This document shows positions 1 through 14,266 of a stretch of 64,000 bases of DNA, in pieces. Position 1 is the first letter of the stretch; every line of letters begins with the position of its first letter. Both the position numbers and the translations under genes were made by a program. Under the pieces are notes generated by a model that saw only the letters and a list, made by a program, of their open reading frames with translations, was not told the DNA's origin and made no database searches. This stretch comes from Haliclona indistincta (lineage: Eukaryota; Porifera; Demospongiae; Haplosclerida; Chalinidae). The stretch covers positions 7,120,547 to 7,184,546 of the forward strand of contig OZ024791.1 of assembly GCA_964017065.1 (NCBI GenBank). The letters run 5' to 3'.

Positions 1-16
1 TCGCTCGTACATGCAG

Positions 17-1042
17 TCTCATTTTCATTGTTTTGGACGTGTTGAAACCACTCGTGCACAAGCGACTGATCGAGAAAGAGTTAGAGGGATTTGGTATCAG
101 GTGTGGTCATGCCTTACAATTCTCTAAAACAGACTCATTGATCTGCCTACAGACTGAACAAAAAACCTCCTAACATTGGTTTTAGAAAGAAAGACAAAGG
201 CGGCATCAATTTGACATGTGTGGTGAGTTTCAACAACCGTTTATTTTCCTTCACTCTTGATTAATTTATAGGCCGCCCAGTCCACTCTCGATTTGGAGTC
301 GGTAAGGAGTATTTTGTCCGAGTATCGTATTCACAATGCTGATATAGCCCTGCGTTGCGACGCAACAGCTGATGACCTCATTGATGTAGTGGAGGGTAAC
401 AGGTAAGTTTGTCACTTTCAATGATTTTGATAATTTCTTCCTTTTGTTACAGAGTGTATGTTCCGTGTATTTACATACTGAACAAGATTGATCAAATATC
501 TGTTGAGGTGAATGGACTGTTTTTACATGTTACCATTGTTGAACTACTGCTTTCAGGAGCTGGATATTATCTACCGCATCCCTCACGCTGTACCGATCTC
601 CGCTCACCACAAATGGAATTTTGACGATCTTCTCGAAAGAACGTGGGAATACCTCAATTTAGTTAGAGTGTAAGTGAAGTTTGCATGATACTAACAGCTT
701 TGCTGCTGTGTGTAGCTACACCAAACCAAAAGGACAGCTCCCGGATTACTCATCTCCTGTTGTGCTCCACTATGGTATCACTACTGTGGAAGATTTGTGT
801 AACAATCTACACAAGAGTATTATCAAGGAATTCAAGCAGTGAGTTGTGATCGTCAGTGTTGCATTCATCTTACTCTTGTCCAGTGCTCTTGTCTGGGGAT
901 CGTCGGTCAAGCATAATCCGCAGAAAGTTGGTCGTGAACATGTGCTCAATGATGAAGATGTTGTACAATTAGTGAAGAAGTAAGTCCTGATGTGTTCTCT
1001 CTCAGTTAATATCCACCATCTTCTTTCTTTTACAGGATATAA
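17..1042 (+). CDS. DRG1: DRG1, developmentally regulated GTP-binding protein 1 (3' part)
   Basis: This is the C-terminal half of the DRG1 GTPase, a ribosome-associated GTPase that promotes translation elongation together with DFRP1. The window opens just inside an exon after a cag acceptor, reading [12 protein letters not shown]. Later exons give the family stretches [32 protein letters not shown], the G4 motif NKID and the G5-like [17 protein letters not shown]-terminal TGS domain ([11 protein letters not shown] to HNPQKVG) follows. Introns of about 45-90 bases have GT/AG borders, and the last intron splits the final Lys codon before Ile and TAA. The N-terminal G1-G3 motifs lie upstream of the window. 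DRG1 rather than DRG2 is chosen on the close match through the TGS region. Confidence 0.93.
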
Positions 1043-1333
1043 GCATGATGACTATTTTGAATTCATTCTCCAAACTACATTGTAATTTATTTGGTGCGCG
1101 TTATATAGGGAAGGCGGGAATTAGAAAATGTAAACTATGCCTCAGTCATTGGCTCTTTCTTGGGAGTTTGGCAGGAGTATTTTCGGACCTATTCGTTTGA
1201 TAATGTCTACAGTTAATTATGGAGTAAAAAAAATTGCGTATGTAGTCAGCTTTTGTGGTGCAACAGTGGGCGTTGTCTACAGGCGTGGCTGTTACGCTTG
1301 CCACGTGTTCTAACTGTCTTTGTCGACGCAGTT

Positions 1334-4300
1334 ATGGAAGTCGCGAAAGAGTTTGTACGCACGGCCCATGCTGCTAGTCCTTGTGTCCGGACTAAAGTGC
1401 TGAGCGACTTACTGGTCGTGGTGAAGGAGAAACGTGAGTAAGATGATGATACTAGTCCATAATCGTTCCTTTTGTGTCTCAGGGCTACCTCCTGAAGCAG
1501 TAAAGGTGATAATTCACACGCTTGCCAGTAGTCTGCTACGTTATGGTGACAGTGGTGGATGTAGACTACTCGTTAGAGACACTCTGACGGCTCTGTGTGT
1601 CCAATATGGTGAGACATTGGGTGTGGTTTGTAAACCATAATGACACCAGTTGCATGTTGTAGGTCAAACTGCTGTTAATGAGTTGAACACAGTATTGTGT
1701 GAAGCAAGCAAGTACTTTAATGACACTACAAGGTGAGCTACCTTCATTTCTCTTTACTGTGTTCTAGTCATGTTCTCACACACAGTGTAGCGATGGGCAA
1801 GCATGCTATTACCGCTCTACAGTGGTCATGCATTGCCATACGTCACAAGACCCCTCCCTCTTCTTCCCTCCTCACCAACCAAGCTGTCTTTCTAACTGCT
1901 ACAGCTAGTTCTACTAAGCTGTGGTGTAAATCTGTAAAGATCTTGTCTTCTCTGTGGAGTGGAGGAGAGAGTGTAGTGAAAGAGACAACAGCGACACTGC
2001 TTGATACCACTCCCTCTCCTCCTCTGCTGCTTCTTCTGTGCGTGCTCTCGGAGTTCTGCAGGAACCGCTCAATGTGCCAGCAACTGTGGGAGGACAAGAA
2101 GGTATGTGTACACATGTGGTCTTAGCCATATCATCATATCTTATCCACAGACTGCTGTGTTGACATACTACATTACTGCTGTTCTGAGTGGAAAAGCGAA
2201 GCCTCCTGCACAGATTGTGGTCAGCATTCTTATATCACATATCGTAGACTACCTACTTGCAGGCTCATTGTGGAGTGCTGTTCAGCCGTGTCACTCATGA
2301 GTCATTTTCTGCTGTCATCATGTCACCGGCTAGTAAGAGTCTGCTTCGTAGCCCAGATGAGAAGATGAGTGGTCAGTATGACAGTGCCTGCCATGTGCTA
2401 TTGATATAGTTTTTCAGCTGTCAGCTGTCTCATGAGCTCACTGAAGATTGACTGCAGTAGATATGCACTTGAGCTGTTGAAAAATGCAGCAGGTCTGTTA
2501 TGATTTTACTAGTATCTAACTTCTCTTTCTTGCTCTCAGGTCAGCTGTGCTCAACCAATGAGTCTACTCGTGAAAGCACTGTTCAGTTGGTGCAGTCTCT
2601 CTCTCGGCAGTGCTCAGATACCAGTACTTGTGTTGACATGCTCAAACAACTAATGTCCATGTTAAAAGGTTAGTGTAATAAGTGAGAGCAACTTCTGTTA
2701 ACCGACACTTGCAGGTGAAGGTGGAAAACTCGCCTCATATGAACACCGTTTGGCAGTTTTGAAAGGTGAGTGTTGTATGTGTTTTTGTGCTTTTGTTCTA
2801 TTCTCTCTCGTAGCTGTCGAGGCTCTGTCAAAATGTCCGCTCACCTCTCGCGGGCAGGAAGAGCTTGCCAGTGCTGCTGTAGATGGTCTCGTATTGTATC
2901 TGAAGAAAGAATGTGAGCAGTGTCGACGTCTGAAGTGATCTATACTTTGCTTGTGTGTTCAGCTCATTCAGGTACACAGCTGAATACATATACAACTCTT
3001 GCTGCTTACTGTAAGCTGTTCTACTCCACTGTCCCATCCACTCTATTCCAGCATCTCAAGGTATAAACACTAACATCAAATAACAGATACTTGTACCTTT
3101 CTATCTCAGAGTAATCTTGATTCTTCCACCTCGTATTCTCTACGAACCTTATACTGGTCTTGTGTGGATGGGCTATGCCATCATGAGCTCACGGCTAAGC
3201 TACTGGAGTTTCTTCCCTCAGCTATAACGGTTAGTCACACACTACTATTTGTAGATGTTTTATTCTTTTCTATAGGCAATCGAGAGAGCTAAGACATCCT
3301 CCTCACAGCCAGCTGCAGTAGAGGAGGCTATAGTTGCCTCATGGCTGCTACTTGAGAGAGTTTCCACTCAACCTGAAGAGAGTGAGTTAACCAAATGTGC
3401 TGTGCCTTGATCACAACCCTCCTCTAGTTGGGTCTGCTGTCCAGCGGGTGTGGTCTGTAATAGACAGTAACTCATTCACTGCTGATAAAGCAGTATCAAA
3501 TGCGCCACAGCATGGTAAGCTAGTGGTATCATAGCAACACTCATTGGGTGTGTCTTCAGTTCAACAGACACTGATCAAGCTGTGTCAATGTGTTCTCTTG
3601 TCTACCTCTGGCACTCCTCCAGTCACCAAACCTTGGTTAGCTCTCTCGCACACTCATTCGCTGCTATTATTGTTCTCTCTTTAGTGAGTGGTTGAAGGTA
3701 CTAGTGGATCTGAGCACCAGCGAGTCCTGGTCGCTACGGCAACAAGCTACGGAGTGTGTTCGTACTGTGGTAGACCACTCCCCCTCACATGTGTTCGACT
3801 TGCTCGAACTACTGCTACAGTGGAATCTGGTTAGTAAATAATTCACTTATGTCTCATCTCTTCACTATCCCCCAGGTTGATGCTAGTGATAGTCGACAAT
3901 TGAAAGCTCTACCACGCCTACTGCTTGTCATGGCTGTCGCATCGCTTGGTGATCGGAGAGAAGAGTTTGCAGTGTCCATATTCCTACTGACGCACCATCC
4001 TGCAGTTGGTGGGTTTACAAGTATTTCGAAATAAAATAATTATTTTGTTTCTAGTTCGTGTATGTAGTGGTGGATTGTGGAGTAAACTGGTTAAGCAGAT
4101 GTCACTCTCTCCGTCTTCTACTCTTCTTGCTTGTTGTTCAGCCATTACCAACAAGCTGTTTGCTAATATCCACTCTGATCCAGCGGCTTGCCGTGAGGGT
4201 ATGCGGACTGTGGTTGACTTATGCAGCAGCGATGGTCTGAGAGTTATCGTCGATAAAATAGTCTCGGTCTTGACTAAAAAAGAGATTTTAGAGTCTTCTA

Positions 4301-7300
4301 GAGAGGATGTGGATATTATGATGACCCCATCAACTCAGTTATGGCATTCCGAACTGCGTCAACAGTGAGTTGTGAACGTATTGATTTAACATTGTTTTTT
4401 GTTGTTTTCACAGGTTATCACAAGCAGTAGAGGGGACGGGTACCTCCGCTAATCTCAAGAGGGAGAGCCGTGCTTATCGCTATGAAGATCAAAAATGGGA
4501 CATGCAAATGAGAAAGGAACTTTCTAAGCGTCGAAGGTTACATAGTGGCTCGGACGATGTACAGACCTTGCTGAAGGAAGCTAAATCATTGACAGTCAAA
4601 CAGCGCGAAGCCATCACGAACCAGTTAGCAAGCGAGGCAATGGTGAGAGAGAACATGACTGCGCTGGATCACGAACTTGAGACAGCAGAGCTAGTGATGA
4701 AGATGGTATGCTGTTATAGAGAGAGCATCTCCTTGCTGCCTCTCCTGGTCACCTCTATGCTGTCCTGCATGACCTCTGGTCTCGCTGGAGGTCATGTCAT
4801 CAACATGTGGAGCATGATGAGTGACAGTGTGCTAGCTAACAAGAAAAATGGTAACCCATTAGTACTAGGCAATGCCAAGTGTCTTTCCTTCCATCACAGC
4901 TGCTCTCTTTCACATTGTCAGCACACAAGTGCTGGCACCCTCCTTCTCTCGTCCCTCCGAGAGCGTGCTTCCTCTTGTCAGCTACTTGCCTCTACTCCTC
5001 ACAACTCTCTCTTCTCTCCCAACTGCTGACCCACTGCTGTTTGATGTGACCTGGTCAATGGCTGTGCCTCTTCTGGAGACCATCCTAATAACCAAAGTAT
5101 CAGAGTATGAATACTGTGCTGCAGCTGCACTAGCTGCTCTATCATCAGCCTCATCATCTCATTGTGGCTCTCAACAGGTCTACTAGTAGCATCTTTCTCT
5201 AGCACCTCTCTATCTCTGTCCCTTTCTCTAGTTTGGTCACTCACTGTTTCCTGTGGCGCCTTGTCTTCAATTGTTGGGAGCTGTCATCACAGTCCACTCT
5301 GGTCCTCTAAAAGGAATTAAACCCAAGGTAAGAAGACTCACTCTAAAGCTGTTTGACAGAGACATGTGCTGCAACTCATTGCTTTTTAATGATAATTTTT
5401 TGTTTTTTTTTTCTAGAGGTCAGCTGTCGATGGCTACATGTCGCTTGTAGCTAGTCTGACCGATGACGAGGTGGTTAGTGAGGACGTACAGAGAGTGTTA
5501 GTGACAGCGCTGTCAAACAGTGATGCACTGCTACGTCACACTGCTCTGAGAGCCATGGACACACTCACTCATAATGTCCTTGTTGATAACCCAACAATCA
5601 TGGCTGCTCTTCTGGTAGCTTCTCACGACAAAGAAGACAACAACAACATGCTAGCTAACAAGTTAGTCAGTTTTTTTCAGCAAGTTTTTGAGTAATTTTT
5701 TTAGGTTGTGGGAGTTGGCTGGTTACAGTGTTAGTAATGAAGAATTAGGTCCCACATTACTCCGCCTACTGACACACCCACCTCCGGACTACCTCCCTCT
5801 TCTGCGCTCAACAGCTGAGGCGCTGGGTCAATGGCTGGCAGCTCACCAGACACGCAGTCTATCACTAGTACAAGAAATGCAAGAGCTGTATAAGCAACAG
5901 CGAGAGGCTAGTATATAGGTGCAGCTATATTTATGTGGAACTTTCCATTTTATTAGGAGGTGCCTAAAATAGAGAGGGACAGTGTTGGTAGAATCAAACT
6001 GTCCCAGCGTGAAGACAAGTGGGATGGACGAGTGGGTGTGGCTAAGATCATGAGCCAACTGGGTGTTCTACTACCTAAGAAAAAAGCTCTTGATCTACTT
6101 CTATACATTGTACCGTTCGGACTGCAGGACCCTCAACCACTAGTGAGAGAGAACATGCAACAAGCAGCCATGGCTGTGATCACTAAACATGGAAAGGTGA
6201 GGAGAAATAGCACAGAACTGAGTATCATTAGCAGTTCATTCCAGGAGCTTGCTTCGTCTCTGATGGGTCATTTTGACCAGTGTTTGTCGAAAGCTGGTTC
6301 CACACAGAATGACGATCTTGTGAGACAGAGCGTGATTGTGCTCATGGGGACTCTGGCTAGTCACATGGACGCCAAAGACTCTAAAGTATGAAATTCAAAT
6401 ATTTTTTCAGCTTCCATTCCTTATTTGCAGGTTAAAAAAGTGACTGAGCAACTGTTGGAAAATCTCGACACTCCATCACAGCAGGTAAGCTGAATCAGTT
6501 GTCTATCTTAAGTTTGTTTTTCTTTCTCACAGGTCCAGCAGTCCATTGCTAAGTGCCTCGTTCCATTGGTACAGTCTATGAAAAGTGACGCTGAAGAAAT
6601 CATGAAAAGCATGATCGATAAGGTACCATCATGTGAAATGTAATTGATGGACATTGTACTATCTTCCACAGTTATTGGAGAGTCCTAGCTATGCCCAGCG
6701 ACGTGGAGCCTCTTATGGTCTTGCTGGTCTGGTCAAGGGACTTGGTATACCCAGTCTCAAGCAGCTTGGAGTGATGGCTACTTTACAAGAGGCTATCAAA
6801 AACAAAAAGAACTTTCGTCATCGAGAAGGAGCTCTGCTAGCGTTTGAGACGCTTTGTGATATGTTGGGTCGACTGTTTGAGCCTTATGTAGTTCATCTGC
6901 TGCCCGACTTGCTGCTGTGCTTCGGAGATGGTAACCAGTATGTGAGAGAGGCTACAGATCAAGCTGCCAGGACCATTATGGCTCATCTTAGCAGCCATGG
7001 TGTCAAGCTAGTCCTTCCTTCTCTACTGACTGCTCTTGAAGAGGACTCGTGGAGAACAAAAGCTGGTAGCGCTGAACTCCTAGGAGCAATGGCTTACTGT
7101 GCCCCCAAGCAACTGTCTTCCTGTCTGCCTAGCATTGTTCCTCGGTTGATGGAGGTGATGACTGACTCGCACAGCAAGGTACAACACTCAGGAGCCCAGG
7201 CTCTCCAACAGATTGCATCAGTGATTAAGAATCCAGAGATACAAGGTCTAGTGCCTGTGTTGCTGGCTGCTCTTTCTAGCCCGTCCACCAAGTCCCAGCC

Positions 7301-10300
7301 GTGTCTTCAAGCACTGATCGATACTGAGTTTGAACACAAGTTGGGACCTCCCTCTCTTGCCCTCATTATGCCGACCATCAAACGGGCGCTGGAGTCTCGT
7401 TCAACAGATTCAAAGAGAATGGCTGCTCAGTTGATCACAGACATGAATGCTGCTACTGACAGAAAGGAGCTTTCACCGTACCTGTCTGAGGTTCTTCCAG
7501 GACTGAAGGAGAGTCTGGTTGATCCTGTCCCGGAGGTGCGAACATCTTGTGCACAAGCACTAGGTGCCATGGTGCAAGGAATGGGAGAGGAAGGGCTAAA
7601 AGAGGTCTTACCATGGCTGCTGCAGACACTCACATCTGACACAGCTTCTGTGGATCGCTCTGGAGCAGCACAGGGCATCAGTGAAGTGCTCAAAGCACAG
7701 GTAAGAACTGCTGAAAACTGAATTTTATCGATCCATATCTTGCAGGGTATTGCTATGCTTGAGCAATTGATGCCCACATTTGTGTCAGGTGCTAGTGATG
7801 GATCTAGCCCATCCCATCGTCGCGATGGCTACCTCATGCTGTTCCAGTTTCTGCCTCTGTCGTTTGGCGAGCAATTTGTGTCGTTCATTGATCGCATTCT
7901 GCCGCCCCTCTTGATGGGGCTGGCTGACCAGAGTGAATATGTGAGAGAGACAGCACTGCTAGCAGGACAGACCATTATCATACGATACGCCAGCAAGTCA
8001 GTAGAACTGTTTCTTCCTCAACTCGAGAAAGGTATGCATCCTTCACCCTGTATAGTACATGTATTATACTCCTTCTTGCTTGCAGGACTGTTTGACGATA
8101 GTTGGAGGATTCGTTGCTCCAGTGTGCAGTTGCTTGGTGACCTGTTGTTCCAGATCAGTGGTCAATCAGGGAAGATGAGCACAGAGTCGGCTGAGGATGA
8201 TAATTTTGGTACCGAGGAAGCACGAACGGCTATCATCAATACACTAGGAGCTGATAGACGTAATAGAGTGTTAGCAGGACTGTTCATGGGATGGTGAGTG
8301 GGATAACTCTTCCTCTCACACTCTTTACTTTCTTCTCTCAGTTCTGATGTAGCGCTGTTGGTACGACAGACATCGGTTCATGTATGGAAAGTGGTTGTCA
8401 CAGCAACAGCTAAAACACTACGCGAGATATTACCCACTCTCGTCTCCTTGCTGCTTGGATCGCTAGCCAGTAACAGCCATGACAGACGGTAGATACCATT
8501 TCCTGTGTCTCTTCTAGAATATGCTGTTCTTTCTCACAGGCAAGTAGCTGCTCGTACACTCGGTGATCTGGTTCGTAAACTAGGAGAGCGCGTCCTACCT
8601 GATCTCATCCCTATGTTAGAAGAAGGCCTACATTCAACAGACATGCAGGAGAGACAGGGCGTGTGTATTGGACTATCGGAGATTATACTCCACACATCAC
8701 GAGAGTATATGCAATTGTATGCTGACTCTTTGTTGCCAACTATTCGCAATGCACTCTGTGACCATGAGGGTGAAGTAAGGGCAGCGGCTGCTCACACTTT
8801 TCAGAGTCTGCATACCACTGTGGGTGAGTGTGATGGTGATAGTGTGATGGTGATGTGGTGAGTGTGTGATTCTGTGCAGGTCACAGGGTATTGGATGAAG
8901 TGTTGACTCCTCTTATGGGTCAGCTGTTGGAAGAAGAGGATGGTGATGAGGAGAGACGAGAGGTCGTGTTGGACGGTCTGCGTCATGTCATGGCTATCAA
9001 GAGCAGAGTGGTTCTACCTGTAATGATTCCACGGCTCATTCAGCCTCCTGTGAACACACGTGCTCTAGCATTGCTCTCTTCTGTGGCTGGTCCTGCCTTG
9101 CACAACCATTTGAACAGAGTAATACCTGCACTGGTCTCATCTCTAGAGGAGGTTGAAGTAAGATCCTCTCAGCACTGCTTGGCATTGGTATTCCCTTCCT
9201 CTACAGGATCCTGAAATTGTGCTGGCAGCTGAGGGAGTGGTGCTGAGTGTGTGTGAGGAGCCAGGCCTAGCTATACTCATAGAGGAATTGTTTAAGATGG
9301 GTCGCAGTGATCGTTCCTCGTTAAGAGTTGCTGCCATAGGATTATTGCTAGCACTGTGTGACCGTAGCACAGCTCCGTTACTTGACCACGCCCCTCAGCT
9401 GATAGTGTATGCTACGGAGTCACTAAGTGACAAGGAGGACGAGGTGTGTGTTAGAGCGTGGGGTGCCCTGAAGGCGCTCGTCACAAAGGTAAGTGTGTCC
9501 TTGTTAATGATGTACAATGTTACCATTGTGCAATGCAGGTGATCAGTCAGAAACAGCTTCCCCAGTACACTGGTTACTTGAGTAGAGGATTGAAACAAGC
9601 ACTGAACAGATCTCCAGGAGAAGAGTTGAATGGATTCAACATAAAGGTGTTGTTAACATCACTTGCTGTCTCTTCCTTACTTTTAGCGCTGTTTCTCTCT
9701 CTAGGGTATAGAGCCAGCAATGTTGATGCTCAAGGAAGGTCTAGTGAGTGGTAGTCCTGATGAGAAAGAGGAGAGTGCTCGTGTACTGCTGGATGTGATA
9801 CAGCTGTCGTCAGCCAAGACGCTCAGCTCAGGAAAAGTAGTGATGGCGATAGCTGGACCGCTAATTCGTGTCCTAGGTGATCGATTCAGTTGGAACGTGA
9901 AACATGCTGTTTTACTAGCACTGGTTGTCCTCATAAGAAAGGTGGTCTACGAAATCTACCGTCTGCTTGATTTGACATTTTTTTCAGGTTGGATCAGCCG
10001 CAAAGGCATTCATCCCGCAGCTGCAAACTTCATACTTGAAGGCGCTGGGGGACCTGAACAAGCCTGTGAGAGAGCAGGCAGTGGTTGGTATCAGTGAACT
10101 TGTGTCATTGTCTCCACGAGTCGATCCAGTCTTCAATGACTTGCTCAATAACATTAAGAAAAATGACGATTCTGCACTCCGAAACACCATGTTACAAGTA
10201 TGTAGCTCAAGTGTATGTATATCAACTTATTCTTTGTCTTCAGGCACTGTACGGTGTTCTGGAGGCCGCAGGGAAAAGGATCACAGAGAAGCACAGGGGA

Positions 10301-11185
10301 GAGATGAAAGAGACATTGGTAGCCCTTCAGAGCACAGCGCAGGACAGCAACCGACTAGAGGCAGCTAGGTGCCTGGGACTGCTGTGTGCTTATCTTCCTG
10401 ACGAAGAGCTTCGTGTTTTGCTGGAGGTATCTCACATGGTCCAGCACAATATGAGATTCATTTTTATCTTCAGACACATGTAATGGTTACTCACACCAGC
10501 TTGGAATGGAGTGTACTGCAGTCCAGAGCTATCACTCTCTCTTCTGCTCTCCAATCAGCAGCTACTAAGCTTCTGTCACTGGACCTAAGCTCTTCTCTGC
10601 CTTCCACCATTGCTGAGCTCACGACCTCCGACAGGGTTAGCAAAACGTCCCAAAAAGCTAGAAGACATTTTAGCTATTACCTCTTTCTCTGGTCTAGACA
10701 CCTGTCAGTATTAGTGGTTTACAGTGCCTGCTAGAATATGTTAACGCTGCTCACAGTGACGATCCACAGATCCTATCAGCTCTCAATCAAGTGAATGCAT
10801 AATGTATATTGCTGTTAGAAGTGACTTTATTATTGCTTTTAGTGTCTGGAGAATCCTTCGGTTGATGTTCGACAGATTGCATGTCAGGTGTTTGGTGAGG
10901 TAACAGATCCGTCAGACCGGTTTATAGCACAGGTTTTGCCGACTTTGCTCAACTGCTGTCGAGATAAGAACACAGCAGTGAAGTCAGCTGGTGAGGAGGC
11001 GCTGGGTAACCTGCTTCACCTTGCTACTCCTGGTGACAACCGGCTCAAGGTTTGAAGAAAAAAATTTATTTAGTAATCCAAAATTTACACTTCCTTTTTA
11101 GCATTTTGCTTCTCTCTTGGATGGTGGAAACGTGCGTAAACTGGAGGAGTCTAAGCAGAAAGTACTCAGCAGGATGAAACGATGA
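1334..11185 (+). CDS. GCN1: GCN1, eIF2-alpha kinase activator (HEAT-repeat giant)
   Basis: GCN1 binds translating or collided ribosomes and delivers uncharged-tRNA signals to the kinase GCN2. Dozens of short exons encode a protein of very roughly 2,500 residues made of HEAT repeats. The long exon near 6664-7703 carries the eEF3-like region ([51 protein letters not shown]). The region near 8536-9200 continues the repeats ([19 protein letters not shown]). This order and spacing are typical of GCN1. The start is set at [12 protein letters not shown]; an in-frame upstream GTG run from 1253 lacks an ATG and is taken as 5' UTR. The C-terminus reads [17 protein letters not shown]. Introns are mostly 45-70 bases. 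Exact exon borders were not all resolved. Confidence 0.93.
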
Positions 11186-11358
11186 AAGACAATAATAGTT
11201 TTGAATCAAGAATATTCCATTGATAATTTTGTTGCTGTTTTTAACTAAAATAAGTTTATACCTGCACTGTACGTATATTGGGTATATTGGTAAACAATCC
11301 CTCACAAATAAAACGTGTAATGAAAACCAACTGATTGTTGTGGTGATTTAGTTGTTCA

Positions 11359-14266
11359 CTATTTTTCCTCAAGAGACAACCTGAGTACTCGCTGTAGTTC
11401 CTCATCCTCTTCTCCTCTTTTAGCATTACTCTCTGCTGCCATTGCTTCACTCAGTGCAAGAGCTAGCTCAAAATCATTTTCTTCCTGCGTGCCTTCATGA
11501 GCAACTGAAAAAGAACTAGACACACATTCAGTCAACACAGTTTGTTTCTCGGTAACTAACTTTGCGGTGATTGATGGATCATTTAGTGCTTCTGTCATAG
11601 TCATTGTGACCTGAGTCAATAGAGTAGATTTCTAAGTGCTGATTTCAGTAGTGCTTACATCCTCTTTGTGTGTACCAATTCCACCTGTCTGCTCCATCAG
11701 GCTTTGCCTGATAGCTAGCTGTAACATCTCCTCTTCTTGATCTGCCATATTACCCGAAAACTTGTTCAGTTCACGGTAACTGGTAGGAACCGTAAATACT
11801 TCTTCATTGATCTGACACACTTCTCTTCTCTTTCTTCTTCCCATGTGCAAGTCAGTAGGTGCTTCGCTGTGTAGATCGACAATGAATACACTATGCACAA
11901 GCTAGCACAGGCTCACTGATCGGTAAGGTCTGGCATAGTCTCAGACGGTGTGTTTTCACTTGATGATGACGTCCTGCGCATCACCAGACCATCACTGAGT
12001 TGAGGTGCTGTTGCCCCTTTACTGATAATCTCTTGTCTCTCTTCTTCCTCCTCTGTGTGTAGCGTAACGTGTGGAACGGGCTCGAAGCAACCGTTGATGT
12101 TACCAAACGTGACCCGTGCAGACATCACATGAAAAATAGGAATCTCTGAGAATGCACGAGAAAATAGTGCGAGGAACAAAAAGGTGCTTTCTCACCAAAC
12201 TTGACAGGGAAACCGGCAGGCATCTGAAGTGCAATGAAGTCTTTCACTTTAGCAAAATGTGCATCAGATATAGACTAAAAAAAGTAAAAACCAACTCTTC
12301 AATCACGCTTGGTGACATTCACAAAACTCTCACCATCAACTCGATGACAGGTAGAATTTGTTCCTGCAGTGACAGAGGATATCCTTCAGCTAACCACACC
12401 GATGCTTTGAGTTGTTGTACTCTACTGTGTACCTCCACTTCACGACCAATACCTGTAAAACATGACTATAACCCAGCACACCAGCTATTACGTACACGTA
12501 CCGTCATATTCTTTTGGATTGGTTGGTTCAGTGAAGTATTCCTCGATTGTCAGTTGCTTGGACGAGCTGTTGAGAGTCTCACTCACTGTTCCAGCTGACA
12601 GCATGTGAGAGGTTGCTCCAGGAGGCGGTTCGATCTGTCTACCCTCTGTCTGGTCCTCTTCTGTACCAAGCAATCCTTGGAGAGGATTGTAGCCTGAATC
12701 TGCATGACAATCAAGCAAGCAGTCTAAAATCTACATGTACCTTTGCATTGCTTTCGCTCAGGCTCGCTTAAGTGTTCCACTCGAGTGCGAGAGACCATGT
12801 TTAGTCCAGTGGCTGAGAATACCTGTGTGCGTGTGTGTGCGTGCATGTGTGTGTGTGTGCGTGTGTCACAGACATTATATACTATCAGCCGGCTAGTATT
12901 GATCACCTTAGCATCAAATCCATTAACATTTTCCGTACGGTCAGATCGAAACCCCCATATTCCTGACTTCTGTCTGTATAATGTATTGATACTACTTTCA
13001 CGAGGGAAACGAATTTGAGGGTCACCTCTGAAAGGCGATGGAATCAGTATCGATGATTGTGGAGACTAGAGGAGAGGAGAGTCTACGAGCAACACCCATT
13101 GCTTGGTCCACCATTCGTGGATCATGATCATAGCTGAGAATAGAGAAGATGAGCTAGTCAACCAGGAATAGATTGTACCCTTTTATCTTAAAATGCTCCT
13201 TCCATACAGTTTGCTTGTCATGGTCAATCTGCATCATTGTAGCACCTTCAGCTAATAAAGGGCAAAGAAAGTGAAAATGATTTGTAATCAACAAACCTGT
13301 AGCACTGAAAATCATGGACTGTCGACCTCGCTGCCATTGCAGATTCTGAAATCCTATCAGAGTGGTGTCCACACGTACAGCAGCACCTAAATTCATAGAA
13401 TCTATTAAAGCACCTATACACACTATGTATCTAATGTATATTGTACATAATTTATGTCAAGGCACAATGCGACGAACATTGATGGCGGTAATCTAAGATA
13501 CCTTTCCTACCAGACTATATCGGTAGCAGCAGAACTGACTTACCTCTCTTCCAAATACAATATGTGTCACTTGGAGTCAGTCGTGACATGAAGGGAACTG
13601 TAACAATAGTACCATAAAATGCATCTTTATTCCATCCACTTACTCCAAGAGGTAAATTCCCATTTCATCTCAATGTAGAAGTCCGGTCCATTCACCAGTC
13701 GCTGCAACAGCTCTGGAATGAGAGTGTCTCGCTGCTGCAGCTGCTGGCGGTCACGGCAAACCAGTACCATCCCTATCATCTCAGGATGACCAGTGCTGAC
13801 TGCTTCATGAAGAACTAAGAGATTGTGACAATGACATAATGGGTGCAAAGTAGAGTCAAGGCATTACCACTCCATTGGTGTCGGTTGACTGCAAGAGTGC
13901 TGGCTCCGAAACTGAGCAGGACACCGACACAGTTGTTGCGTCCGAGAGTTACAGCAAGATGTAGTGGAGTGCGACCCCGTGGATCCTTCTCCTCTTTGTC
14001 ATACTATAAACAGAACATGATCACATCACAAGTCTCAACGAGTTGTGCAACAACAAAATAAAATGTTTTAAAAACAATTACAACATACTGTAACACTATT
14101 GGCTGTTATAATAAGTTACATTTCCTGCACTCGCTACCTGTCTGTCTACTAGCAATTGTGTACTGACCAGTTTCTCTGAAAGAAGTCGTCTCAGGCTCTG
14201 TGCGTCGTCGTGCCATACCTGCCAGTGGAGAGGCCAACGAGAGGATATATTATCACTACTCATCAT
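11359..14266 (-). CDS. ANKRD13: ANKRD13-family ankyrin/UIM ubiquitin-binding protein
   Basis: ANKRD13 proteins bind Lys63-ubiquitin chains on cargo at the plasma membrane and endosomes through C-terminal UIMs. The N-terminus ([19 protein letters not shown]) matches the family opening with PLH. Ankyrin repeats follow near 13860-14005 ([20 protein letters not shown]) and 13650-13830. The GPCR-chaperone-like domain shows [27 protein letters not shown] and IEEYFTEP. The last exons carry three UIM-like helices: [30 protein letters not shown] and [15 protein letters not shown]. The stop is TAG at 11361-11359. The assigned start codon overlaps the SARM1 start on the other strand. Vertebrates have paralogues A-D; which one this corresponds to cannot be told, so the symbol is the family root. 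Confidence 0.9.
12823..12867 (+). repeat. (GT)n microsatellite in an ANKRD13 intron
   Basis: An imperfect GT/GC dinucleotide tract lies in an intron of the minus-strand ANKRD13 gene. No other function is evident. Confidence 0.85.
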